In this document: piece by piece, positions 52,868-64,000 of the stretch
How positions within the stretch are numbered: the first letter of the stretch is position 1
Layout: each line of letters starts with the position of its first letter
Source: Gnetum montanum
Lineage: Eukaryota; Streptophyta; Gnetopsida; Gnetales; Gnetaceae
Reading direction: 5' to 3'
DNA: 64,000 bases
NCBI GenBank assembly: GCA_015680685.1
Contig: MNCI01028261.1
Span: 191,085-255,084, forward strand
Translations under genes and position numbers: made by a program
The notes under the pieces: model-generated
What the model was told of the DNA's origin: nothing
What the model saw: the letters and a program-made list of their open reading frames with translations, nothing else
The model's database searches: none

Positions 52868-55383
52868 TTAGAGATCATTTGAATAGATGAGATGGAAGTG
52901 GGCTTTAGTAGGAAACTTTCTTCCATGCCTTGGTCTACTTGTTATCATTTTTTTAGGCTTTTGTATGGGCTTCTTATGTTGTTTTCTTGGGAATTTCTTA
53001 TTGTTGGTTGGTTGGTTGTGAAGAAGCCATTGCTTTGTCCACAAAAAAGGATCTTTTTCAATTGTAGGAGTCGATTTGGTTGTAGTAGGATAGAGCACCC
53101 TAATCACAAAAGGATCATTAGAAGATGTAGATAATGGTATCCTTACAATAAAAATGGGCTTTGGGCTAGTCGAAGTTAAAGGATTCTTGTCATTACGAGG
53201 AGGTACATGAATCACAAACAACTCCAGCATAGGTCTAGAATCATTATTTACATTAAGTGTAGCTATAGTGTATGGGGTATTGTTAGCATTCTATGAGTTC
53301 TTATAGACCTACATGGATTGATTTTATGCTTTGACTAGGTTGAAGGCATCAAGGATCAATTCACCCTTATCTATCATCTTCTACAAGTCATCCTTGAACA
53401 TTAAGAAAACATTAGTGTCATGACCTGGTAGTTGATGGTAGTGGTAGAAACACTCAAGCTTGAAGCATTTTGGCATTAATAGGTCATCCTTGGTTGCAAA
53501 AGTGGGGTTCTTGGCTATCTTGCATAGTCTGTCATATCTCTTGTGGGAATTTTTAGTCATTTATCTGTATTGATTTCTTTCACTCTTTAGTAATTGATCA
53601 AGGAGTTCCAATGGTTTTAGTGGTAGCCTAGTGTACTTCAACTAGTCTTTTTGTTTAAAGTTAGGCCTTGTAGCCATTGATGTAAAGGCCCTAGATGTTA
53701 AAAGTTGAGTGTTGTTGGCAAGGGCCTTAGGTTGATTTATCTAAGGTCCCTATGTGGCCATTTTATTATCTTTGGCCACTGTGGCCATATTTGCATTGTT
53801 TTGTCTCCCCTTCTCCTTATCTTTCCAGGTGTGTTGGTTTTTGTATGCCATGTAGACAAGGTCATGACTAGCTTCAAATGTGTCCTCTATGTTTTTTGTT
53901 TGGGAAAGAACTTGGCTAGGTGACCATGAGTCTAAATAGTATAGTTTGGACTTAATGAGATTGTTAACTACCCTATTGAATAAATCAAGAAGATGAATCT
54001 CAGCTATTAGTTTTAGAATCTCATTAAGAAGATCATTCCATCATTGTATAAACTTTTGTGTTGGCTCAAGAGATCCCTACTTGACCTTCATTAATTAGTC
54101 AAGAGTCATGTCAAGTTTCAAAGTATACTTGAAATGGTTAACAAACTATGAAATTAAGTTTTTCAATGAGGATATGGATCCTCTTGGTAGTGCAAAGTAC
54201 TAGTCCAAGGCTTTTCTAGTAAGGGACATAGGGAAAATCCACATTATGGTGTGTGGCCAAGTTTGTAGTAATAGGAACTTAAAGTAAAAGGTTATCAACT
54301 GGACATTAGGGTTACCCTCACCATTATACTTAGTAAATTAAGGTATGGGGATGCCCAGTGGAAGAGTTATTAGTGGGATAATAGGACTAATTAGATCATC
54401 TTGATAGAAATTCATTATTTTTACTATTTGTATTGTGAAAGTTTCAAGCTTTCATAACTCTTCCATCAAGTCTTGAATCATCTAGAATGCTTGATCCAAT
54501 CCTTGGGGCATCCCCGTTGGTTGTGATGTTTGTATGAATGATTAAGGTGTTAATTGAGAGGCTTGTGGCCTCATGATGGGTTGAAATATAGAAGGGAAAG
54601 GCTATGTTATAGTGGTCATGGATAGGCTAAATAATGAAAAGGATGTTTGTGCCAGCACTTGAGGCACAAAGGGGAAAAATGGTGTATGTGTTCCCTAGGT
54701 TACTTGTAGTCCCACTATGGGGTCCATTGGTATAGACAAGGGGTGAGCAGTGATGAGAACCACTAGTGAGGGCCGTGCAGATCAAGCTTGTGTGGAAAAA
54801 GATATGGAAGAAAAGAGGGAGGTTGTTTAAGGCAAAGGTTATTCTTAGTGCATTTTTTAATAGGTGTAGTTCCAAACATTATGGGATATATGAGAAATGA
54901 TGGTTGAGATGCATGTCCCATGGAAGAGACAGGCAGGCCCAAAGTGGTTATGGTAGCTTAAGGAACTAATTATTAGAATAGGCTCCCTATGAAATTGTTA
55001 GGTTTAGGCTTTTCCTTGAACTCATAATGTTCTTCATGGTGGTCATCCAAACTAGGCTATTCACTCCCTTCATCAAAATAAATTAATTTAAGAATTATGC
55101 ACACTTGAGCATTAGTAAGTAGTGTTTTGTCATAAGGAGAGGGTATATACCCTTTCCCATTGTGATGAATTAATTGATACTCACGCTTGGCTTTTTCCTC
55201 TATGCATGGAAGGAGTAATTTGGCTTGGATCTTAGCATAGATGTAGTTGCAATGTTCTTTGTTAAGTACAGTGAAATTTGGGCTTTGCCCTCTTTCCCTA
55301 AGTGACTGTCTATGCTTAGCCATAGTAGGTTCTCTTAGATCATAGATCGTCACTCTATCTTGATTGGATGTCATGTTTGTCAT
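52868..55383 (-). pseudogene. T3 gag, Ogre/Tat type
   Basis: The start MTSNQDRVTIYDLREPTMAK (at 55371) is followed by HRQSLRERGQSPNFTVLNKE, YAKIQAKLLLPCIEEKAKRE and YIPSPYDKTLLTNAQV, open to 55057. The Pro/Ser-rich part is at 54875-54627 and the capsid core (RGSISS, FVNHFKYTLKLDMTLD) at about 54210-54060, with stops. The C-terminal part is at 53230-52868: ELFVIHVPPRNDKNPLTSTS then FVIRVLYPTTTKSTP and a Lys/Arg-rich tail. T2 and T4 carry the same segments. Several frameshifts and stops show it is dead. Confidence 0.8.
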
Positions 55384-57594
55384 GTCAATGGGAAAGATGT
55401 TGATTTGAATTTTTCTAGTATTTTTAGTAAAAATTTCAGTAAGTGGGATTTCCCAATGGTGAAGTTGAATATAAATGAAAAAAAGGGTTGAAACTGCTAC
55501 TACAGTGTAAATGGTATATACTACAGTTAGGAAAATAGTGTTATGGGTTTCAAGTTGGTACCACCAACTACACTAGTTACTAGTAGTATCTACGCTAGAG
55601 GGTGTGTAGTAGACCACTATGTTTTCTAGCCAACTACACTGAGGTAGGTGGTGAAAATGAAATTTTACTTGGTAAAATCAAGGTAAAAATTTCTCTACTT
55701 GAAGGAAACATGCTAGTTTTTAGAGATTAAAGATGAAAATTTTGGCTTTTTTTAGGGACTACACTAGAGTCCTAACACTGTCTATGCTGGATTTCCCATA
55801 AAAATTTTACAATAGATGAATTTGGATTTTTGTATGGGATCTACGTTGGCTCCTAGACCACAATTTTGTTTCCAACACCCAAAATTTGTAGGTTTTTAAT
55901 GTGGATATTGTTAGTTTCAAAGAATTCAAAAACTACTATGAAAATATAGTGGAAACCCAAATCATCCATAACAACTATGCTAGGTTTTGTGGGTAGGGAT
56001 TGGAACACTAACATTAGTTTTGATATTAAATACTTGTAGGCTTCAATGTTGAGAATGTGTAACAATTATTTTTGAAAAAAATATTTGTAAAATTTTTTGG
56101 AAAATGTTTGAACAAGTTTTGAAAAGGTTGGAATAGGTTTTGGGCTAAGAATTTGGGTGGAGTCCCTCCTTCTATCATTAGAAACTATAGTGCCTAAAAA
56201 ATTTGATCACTAAAATACCGAAAATCCCAAGTGCAATAGCCTAACCTTGGATCCCAAAGGCCTCTAAGAAATGGAATCCAACGTGCCCTAAATGGTCTAG
56301 TCAATCACCTAGGGACTTAAGAAATGTAAATGGGGAAAATAAAATTGTAGCTTCAGCAAAAAATAAACACAGAATTAAACTTGAAATAAAATATACACCA
56401 TAAATGAACTAGAAAACTTTATTAAAATAGAAAAAATGTTCATCATTTAGAATTCAAAAAGGTAGAGATTGTGTGCTTAAATGCACAAAAAGCTTGACTA
56501 GATGAAGCTTGAAGTTTATTGAAGTTAGTAGGTTATGTTCTATAGTCAAAGTCCATGATCCAAGTGCTTCCCAACCCTAATCATTAGAAGCCTCTTGTTG
56601 ATTTTTGCTTGGATCTACAACTTTTGGGTGTTAATGGTGTGCATAATGATTTTTGACCTTGGTGGAAATGAGACTACATTGACATTCTTTGATGCTCAGG
56701 TAAAATCCAATTACTTCCCAAAAGTCTTATGAATGTTGAAATGGATTTTGAATGCTTAAGGTTGCTATGGTGGCATGGATTGCAATAATTTTTAGAAAGC
56801 AAAGGATGTTTTGGAACCAAAATGGTTTTCAAAACTTACCAAGAGAATGTTCGAAACTTGAATATTATGTTCAAGTTTGGTTTTTATAGGTTTTAGGTTA
56901 TTGATTTCATGCTTCAAATTATTACCATGATTGTTGATAGATTGGTGTTTATTTGCAAGCATAATAGTTATGGTTTCTAGTGTAGTTGATCATTTATGGC
57001 AATGTTTGATGCACCAAGGCCATTAAAATCCATCTACATACTATAAATAGTAAATGAAATTTTGTTTTTATGCTGGCCTTCACTTCAACTATGTTGGCCT
57101 TAGAGGACTACACTAGCATTTATTGGCATCTACAACTACTGGAAATCCATGATGACAATGTTGTCATGCTACCACTACTAGAAAACTATCATGCCTACAT
57201 TGGCCACTATTGGAAAAATGGAAAATCCAAAAGCTCCAATGTTGGATGTTTGTAGCTACGGTAGGTTTTGCAATGACTATGCTAGATTTTGCTAGAAAAA
57301 TGAAAACCCAACATCATCTACATTGGGGTAGGTGGTTCTAGCATAGTTGAGGCTATACCCCCACAAAAATGCCAAATTTGATAGTTTCGAAGGCATTTTT
57401 ATCCATTCCAGGCCCATATATAGACATAATATCACTTTTTCTACTTGGGAAGTGAGGTAGTAGCAACTTATCAGGCATTTTTCAGCTCCAAAAAGTTAAA
57501 GTATGTAAGATTTCAGCTCATGGACTATAAACCTACATTTATAATGAAATCTTGCCTCAAGTTGGATGGTGAAGTTTACACATTACAAAATGCA
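55384..57594 (-). repeat. T3 leader and LTR
   Basis: No gene. In element orientation the LTR starts at 57594. TATA (aacctataaaaacc) is near 56885, and the 'gggaagcacttggatcatgg' block near 56550 is shared with T2 and T4. Short frames in it are not conserved. The LTR end within this stretch was not located. Confidence 0.65.
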
Positions 57595-59437
57595 TTTTCT
57601 AGGTGATGTTTCAGCTTTCATTCTCCCAACTATGGCCATCATAGTTACCATAAGGAAAACATAGTCATTATAAGGCTAGTGTTGAAGTTGTTGGAGTTTC
57701 ATTTTCAACAAGCCCTAGTGTTACTCCTACAACTCCAACATTGCTACTGGAAGACCAACATGGATGAAAGAAGCCAACATGGATGAAAATTCCATTTATA
57801 ATTTCTAGTAACCAACATGGTTTTGGTACCTTGGGAATATCAAAACTTATCACAAATAGTAGCTACACTTAAATCAAACACCTGTCACACTTGCATGTGA
57901 CACCAATCTATCAGTAATCATGGTAGAAATTAACAACTAAAATTGGGTAACCATGTAACCTATAAAAGCCAATTTAGAAGAGGTTATTTAGTTCCACCAC
58001 TTGATAATTCTTGGGCTTTTAAATTGAGAGCAAACACAAAGCTTTTTGCAAATATTGAGCATGGAACCTTTGATCATTCAAAACACTTGTAACTTTGAGG
58101 CTTGTGTGAGAGTTTTTGTAACAACATTGGATTACCTATGCATTAAGATTTCCAATGTGGTACCCATTTAGTGATAACAGTCCTTTACACACCTTATCCT
58201 TACCCCCTGTGATCAATGCTACAAATCTATGAGAGAAGCCTGCAATGAGTTTTGGTTTTGAAAGTTGGGAAGTACTTAGATCATGGAACTATGTGTGGTG
58301 TGCAAGACTACTATCTTCAATAGGCTTCAAACTCCATCAAAGTAAACCCCTTATGCATCCAAGTACAATCCATACACATCCTAAACTTTGTTTATTTATA
58401 ATATTTACATTGTAATTAAATTCATCGTTCATTTGCTATTCAAATTTGTTATAGCTTTATTTGTGCATTTATTTCCATGATCAAATCTACAATATTTTAC
58501 ATTTAATTTATCTGTGTTTATACTTTTTAAGTCCCTAGGTAATTGACAATACTATCTAGGATGTCTTGGATCCTCTTTCTTGGGGATCCTTAGAATCCAA
58601 GGTTAAAACTATTTTAAACCTATTATTTTTGGTTTTCCAACAACCAAATTTTTCAAGTGTAATAGTTTTCTAGTACTAGAAGAAGGCCCTCTGCCCAAGT
58701 TTTGCATCTAATCTCATTTTTCTATTTCGATAACATCTTTCGTAAGTTGAAAATGTTAAATTTATATTGAATATCTTTAAACTATGATAAATTTTTTCTT
58801 GCAAAATAAACCAACACTAGAGCTCATTTGCCTATCATCAAAACCTAGCATTGAGATTATAGGTGATTTGGGTTTTAGGAAAATTTTTATAGTAGTTTAT
58901 GGACTTTTCAAGGCTAGCATGGTTACCAGTCAATAATACCTTTGTGTGTTCTAAAGGCCAACATTGTTCTACCACAACCACTCAAACCCTCCTACTGTGA
59001 AATTTTCTAATAAGGCCAACATTGGTCCATCTCCATCCATCAACGTAGCCTTTGCAAAGATAAAATTTTTCATTTATAGTTTTAGAAACATACATTATTC
59101 CTATCAAGAAGGAAAACTCCAATGCAAAGCAAGTGGGTGATGTTGTTGTTAACATCTTATCACCCCTTCTTACCCCCTCCCTTCAACATAGTTGGTGTTT
59201 TCAACACAAAACCACTATATCTTCTCAAGTGCAAGATGTACCCCTATCACTACAACCTATATTACATTTGGTAGTTGTAGTTCACAACATTTTTATAGCC
59301 ATACTCCTTTTTCATCTTAAATAATTACACTTTCTAGAATTTTGATTTAATTAAATAAAATTCTTTATTAAACTAGGTTTAAACCTTTGACCACGTCTTT
59401 TAGCTAGTTAACTATCTTACCCCTCAACCTAACTAAT
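57595..59437 (+). repeat. T4 LTR (5'-truncated) and leader
   Basis: No gene. The TATA region (aacctataaaagcc, 57961-57968) and the blocks 'gggaagtacttagatcatgg' (58267) and 'gtccctaggtaattgac' (58530) align with T2 and T3 on the other strand. The LTR/leader border and primer-binding site were not located. Confidence 0.65.
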
Positions 59438-62330
59438 ATGGCATCTAACCAAGATGCTCTGAGGGTCTATGACCTAAAAGATCCTATCATTGCTAAGCAT
59501 AGGCAATCACTTGGACTAAGGGGGAAAAGCCTAGATTTTATGGTCATAAATGAAGATCACTATAACTTCATTTGTACCAAAATCCAAGCTGGTCTCCTCA
59601 TTCCACAAATGAAGGTAGAGGCTAAACGTGAAAAAGAGCTAATCCATTGAAATGGAAAGGGGTACACACCTTCCTCCTATGACAAAATACCACTCAATGA
59701 CACTTATGCATGTATACTATCTCAACTAATTCAGATGAATAAACATAGTGATAAGCTTAGTTTAGAAAGCCAACATGAGGAGCAAGACATGTTTGAGGCT
59801 ATGCTTGAACAAGATAACTTTATAAGGGACCTCTTTTAATAATCGACTTTCCAAACCACTACACCTACTTCAACCTCTCCTACAACTTTTATGGGTTAGG
59901 TGCCTCAACCTTTGTCTCTCATGTAGCCAACCATGTTTGGGCTAGCACCTATAATAGTGGCCTACTAGGCACATTCCATGCCCCAAAAGATACCCTTGTG
60001 CTCCTCTATGCCTTTGCCATGTAGCCTTGATTTGCATGGTCATCACTAGTGATCTTCATGACTGCTCACACCTTCTTCATACCATTGGATCCCATAGTTG
60101 AATCCCAAGTGACCCAAGGGTCACACATACCATTCATCCCCTTTGTGCCACATGTAATGGCATAGACATCATTTTCATTATTTATTCCTTCCACAACCAT
60201 GATGAACCAACCTCTCCCTTCAATACCATAGTCCATTGCAAGGCCACAAGCCTCTCATCTCACTCTCTAGCTATTTCTATAGATATTGTAATCCACGAGA
60301 ATGCCCCAAGGCCTAGATTAAGCATTCCAAATGATCCAAGATCTTATAGAATCTCAAGGCTTTGACAACCCAAATATTGAAAATAATGGATTTTATTAGA
60401 ATGATCATATTAGTCTTACTATCCCATAGATAACTCTTCCCTTAGGAATCCCTATACCTTAATTCACTAAGTACATTAGTGAGGGTGATTCTAGTGCTCA
60501 TCTTATTACCTTTCATTCTGAGTGATTGTTATTACAAGCTTGGCCACATACTATAATGTGAATCTTTCCTATTTCCCTTACTGGGAAAGCCTTGGACTAG
60601 TACTACACATTACTAAGAGGATCTATATCCTCATTTCAAGACTTAAGATCGCAATTTGTTAACCATTTCAAGTATAACTTGAAACCTAACATGATGCTTG
60701 ACCAACTAATGATGGTTAAGAAAGGATCCTTTGAACCTATGCAAAAATTTATACCATGATGGAATGCTCTTCTGAATGAGATTCCTAAACCTATAGTCGA
60801 GATCCACCTTCTTACTATATTTAATAGGATGTTTAATAACTTTATTAAGTATAAAATTTACTATCTAGATCTACAGTCACATGACTAGGATTTTTGGCAA
60901 ACCAAGAATATAGACACTACTAAGGCCAATCATGACCCTTCCTACATGGCATATAAGAACCAACACACTTGGAAGGATAAATAAATGGGGAGGTAACACA
61001 ACATAGTTATAACCATTGTGGCCAAAGAAACTAAAACTAAGTGGGGGTCCAAAATGAAACAACCCAAGGCTCCTACCAATAACAATCAACCATCAACATT
61101 TGGGGCCTCTACATTAGGCAACATGAGGCTAAATTTCAAACAGAAGGATTGGTCAAAGGATAGTAGGCTATTGCTAAAACCATCCAAGCTCCTTGATTAG
61201 TTGTTAAATAGCAAGAGAATCCAATACAAACAAATGATACAAAATGCCTGAAAGAAACATGATCAATTATGCGAAATAGCAAAGAATCCTACTCTTGCAA
61301 CCAAGGATGATCCATTGATGCCTAAATACTTCAAGATTGATCATTTCTGCCACAACAATCAACTACCAAGTCATGATACCAACTTCTATTTAGTACTCAA
61401 GGATGACCTACAAAAGATGATAGATAATGAGGAGTTGGTCCTTCATTCCTCTAACCCTATTAGATCATAGAACCAATCCATGTAGGTCTACAAGGATCTA
61501 TTGAATGCTAACAATAGTCCATACACCATAGCAGCATTCAATGTAAGCAACAATCCAAGACCTACACAGAAGCCATTCATGATTTGGGTATCTCCTTGTA
61601 ATGACAGGGATCCTAGAACTTCATCTAGTCCAAGGCTTCTTTTTGCTGTAAGGATACCATCATTGATGCCTCCCAAAGAGCCTTTCATAACTAGGGTGCC
61701 CCCTCTACCTACAACCAAGCCTACCATTACAACCAAACAACATCCTCTAGTGGTGGCCAATGCAATAAATTCTTCCTAACCAAATAACAACATTAAGAAA
61801 TCACCAAGTAAACAATGCAAGAAGTCTACACCAAAGCCTATGAACAAAGACAATAAGCAAGCCAAGGCATGGAAAGATTTGAGACCACCGAATCTCATTC
61901 CTATTTCATCCATCCCCATGAGCTCTAATGCTCGGGTGACTTCAACAAGTCAAACATAGGAGGATCCCAAGTCACAAAGGAAGGGGTAAAAGGCCAAGGC
62001 ACAACCCCTAAAACATGAAGTTCACATCCTAGGGTGCATGGAGGAAGTCAAAGCCAACAAGAATGAAAAATCAACAATCAATGATAGGAATTTCCTCAAT
62101 GCAATGAAATAGGTTAAGCAATCTTTGAAATAGAAGAATACATCCCTTATCCTATATGACATGGTAATGACATTCATAACACACAGTGAGTCATTAGTGG
62201 AAATGTTGACTTATATTCCTATTAGCAAGGACATCCCCACTAGTGAAGAGTCCATCCACATAGTGATGGTACAACCTTCACTGAAGGAAGAAACAAAGTC
62301 AATGACACTGATGTTACATGACAATTAAGT
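59438..62330 (+). pseudogene. T4 gag, Ogre/Tat type
   Basis: It starts MASNQDALRVYDLKDPIIAK, HRQSLGLRGKSLDFMVINED, with the first stop at 59648. After a Pro-rich linker the capsid core reads LTGKALD.YYTLLRGSISSF, FVNHFKYNLKPNMMLDQLMM, NALLNEIPKPIVEIHLLTIF (60590-60850). A Lys-rich part follows, then a putative zinc-binding stretch YFKIDHFCHNNQLPSHDTNF (61330-61390), which in this lineage is C-x-x-H...H-D-T-x-x-C-like. The C-terminal IRVP repeats are at 61560-61740 (KPFMIWVSPC, LLFAVRIPS, PFITRVPPL). About fifteen stops, mostly TAG. It is the most complete gag of the three T copies with this gene. Confidence 0.82.
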
Positions 62331-62389
62331 TAAGACAAACCCCCAACATGGTAAGACAACCAAGGCCCCTCTCTTCATAATGAAAAGAG

Positions 62390-62970
62390 TGGGGTAATAT
62401 AAGGTACATAAGGTTCATGTTGACAATAGAGCATCAACTAATGTAACACCTTATACCATTGTTGAACATTTAGGCCTAATAGAGCACATGTAATACACCT
62501 TGAATCCTACCCTTAAATCATTTATTAGATCTTAGGTTTCTATCAAAGGCTTTCTTTCTTTAGACTTCATGAAAAGGAAACAACTCCCCACAATAGGCAA
62601 CTTCTTGGTGGTGGAAGAGATACCAGGATTTAACCTCATCCTAGGAAGGATTTGGCTAGCTTAGTTACAAGCTATTCTCTTACCCATCCATCAAGAAAGT
62701 TTCCTACCTTATGAGGGAGGTGAAATAATTATCCATGATGATAGTGTGGTTTCCTTCATAGTTACTAACATTGATATAGAACAAGGATATGAAGTGGAGT
62801 TTTAGAAAGAAACTCCTACTATTAATCATGAAGTCGAAAAGACCTAAGGAGTAGAAGAGATCGAAACACAAAACAATGAAACCATGAATGCACCATGGGA
62901 GGATCTCCCTTCAACATGATTAGTGAAGGAAATAGGGAATACAAAATTATGCAATGCAGGCCATACACCA
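62390..62970 (+). pseudogene. T4 aspartic protease region
   Basis: YKVHKVHVDNRASTNVTPYT holds the active-site block, D-N-R-A where D-N-G-A is expected. IVEHLGLIEHM, SIKGFLSLDFMKRKQLPTIG and NFLVVEEIPGFNLILGRIWL follow, then ESFLPYEGGEIIIHDDSVVS. The order is the same as in T3. Stops interrupt it at several points (near 62492, 62536, 62663). No RT motif appears in the remaining 1 kb. Confidence 0.8.
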
Positions 62971-63304
62971 TTCCTAATCTTTCAAAGATTAGGACAGTCT
63001 TGCATGATTGATATATGTTTCCAATTCACTTTCCCTTATACCAATAACCATGTAGCCTTCTTTTTCTTTAAACTTTTTAACCTAGTTTAAACATTATTTA
63101 TACATACTGCTTTATGTTACTTTGTTTTACCTTATTTTCACCTTACTTTGCATGTAGCCTAGAGTTTATTCTTGTTTACAATTTACCCTTTATGCCTAAT
63201 CTATTTCAAAACATAAAACATGAAAAATACCATATAAATTTTAAAACCTGAAAAATTCAAAAGAAATTTAAAATGTAAAACTAATAACAATTTCCTTTTC
63301 AATG

Positions 63305-63500
63305 TGCAAGGCCTGCCATGGCCTAAAAATAGCAACATCATGGCCTACCATGACCTAAAATTGGCAAAATGTAAGGCCTACCATGGCTTAAAACTGGCAA
63401 TGCATATGGCTTGTCATGACCTAAAGTTGGTAAAACAAAATGGCACAAAATGGTCTAAAATTGGAAAAACAAATTGGCTACCATCACCTAAAACTGGCAA
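63305..63500 (+). repeat. T4 tandem repeat of ~38 bp
   Basis: Units of the type ggcctaccatggcctaaaat plus 'tggcaaa' occur about five times. It is the reverse complement of the T3 repeat at 51289-51490 and lies at the same distance from the protease. Confidence 0.85.
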
Positions 63501-63920
63501 AAATTCTATAACCCATTTACAATATAGTTCATATTTTAGTTTCCTAGCTAGTTTTACATATTACTTTACCAAATTATTACATTATAGCTGCAATATTTAA
63601 CCAACTTAGTCTTATAACAAGACTGAAATGTAAAACATATAACATGCATAAAACTAATAATATCAAAACATATAAATGAAATTTAAGTTCAAAAATAATA
63701 ATTAAAATGTTTGTAATGCATAGCCATAGTTACATAGTGTGACAAAAGCTCAAACAATGAGTAAAATGAATATAAGTCCAATAACCAAAGGCCAACACCA
63801 GCCACAACATCATAATGTCAATACCATAATAACATTAATAATAACAATAAAGATAGCCAAAGACAATGATCAACGAATGGTGCTAAGGTGCAACTAGAGG
63901 GAGAAGATGAGTGTCTCCAA
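63501..63920 (+). other. T4 spacer after the tandem repeat
   Basis: AT-rich sequence without a gene. The motif 'tagtgtgacaaaagctcaaa' near 63736 matches T3 near 51090 in reverse. Confidence 0.5.
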
Positions 63921-63996
63921 CATCATCACTACTAGGGCCACCATTATCACTACTAGGGTCACCATCATCACTACTAGAGCCACCATCATCACCTAG
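63921..63996 (+). repeat. 21-bp minisatellite
   Basis: Three full units and one partial of catcatcactactagggccac, with a 21-bp period at 63921, 63942, 63963 and 63984. It continues to the window edge. Confidence 0.9.
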
Positions 63997-64000
63997 TATA

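Larger units (their letters stand above)
51290..57594 (-). mobile_element. T3: Ogre/Tat-like element, LTR to protease
   Basis: Reading leftward: LTR start at 57594 (tgcattttgtaat), TATA near 56885, leader, gag from 55383, protease to 51748, tandem repeat. RT, RNase H and integrase are absent. It lies head to head with T4, whose U3 begins in mid-sequence at 57595, which suggests that T3 inserted into the LTR of T4. Confidence 0.78.
57595..64000 (+). mobile_element. T4: Ogre/Tat-like element, partial LTR to protease
   Basis: It starts in mid-U3 at the T3 boundary, with TATAAAAG at 57961. Leader to 59437, gag from 59438, protease to about 62960, tandem repeat 63305-63500, then spacer to the window edge. 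If RT exists it lies beyond 64000. Confidence 0.75.

Noticed and set aside
57070-57255. 61-codon frame near the T3 LTR start
   Set aside because: Lies in U3 of T3; no counterpart in the T2 or T4 LTRs.

Overview
The window is repeat-dense plant nuclear DNA. I see no intact host gene, rRNA, tRNA gene, CRISPR array or bacterial feature. It is AT-rich and CpG-poor, and almost every part can be assigned to nested, mostly decayed Ty3/gypsy LTR retrotransposons. The tRNA-Asp primer-binding sites, Athila/Tat-type polymerase motifs and stacked insertions point to a flowering plant (or other seed plant) with a large genome. The species cannot be named from the sequence.

Two families account for nearly everything. 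Family E is Athila-like: LTRs of about 0.8-1.07 kb that end ...CTCATCA, an 18-nt tRNA-Asp PBS, a gag with an unusual Cys/His knuckle, and a ~2 kb noncoding 3' region. Its LTRs carry arrays of short dyads (GCGATATCGC and derivatives) directly upstream of the TATA box. Members: E1 (1-2187, minus, runs off the left edge), a solo LTR (2472-3358), E0 (about 3.4-5.38 and 13.0-15.8 kb, very old), E3 (5380-13007, youngest, perfect 5-bp target duplication, no RT/RNase H/integrase), E2 (20191-25824), E4 (28620-38707, the only member with all pol domains, riddled with stops), E5 (41293-~45300, minus, truncated) and E6 (47130-~50505, minus, truncated). Family T is Ogre/Tat-like: T1 (pol remnant 26127-28619 plus 38708-41292, minus), T2 (gag and LTR 15960-20190 plus 25825-26126, minus), T3 (~50.5-57594, minus) and T4 (57595-64000, plus).

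The nesting order can be read directly. T2 sits in the integrase of T1. E2 sits in the LTR of T2. E4 sits just upstream of the RT of T1. E3 sits in the gag of E0. T3 abuts the middle of the U3 of T4, head to head. The solo LTR interrupts a short tandem repeat.

The observations most worth following are: (1) dyad arrays upstream of the TATA box in every family-E LTR, with copy number differing between the two LTRs of the same element (3 versus 5 in E3, 5 versus 4 in E2); (2) several copies of the plus-strand-primer-like motif AGTCATGGGGG inside one element; (3) a conserved acceptor-like site and 3' ORF slot, filled in E2 and E5 by a domain resembling the 'putative plant transposon protein' family; (4) E3 as a young, pol-less derivative that retains gag, PR and all cis signals; (5) an intron-containing unknown gene remnant at 45.4-47.1 kb; (6) a perfect 44-bp inverted repeat at 15.8 kb.
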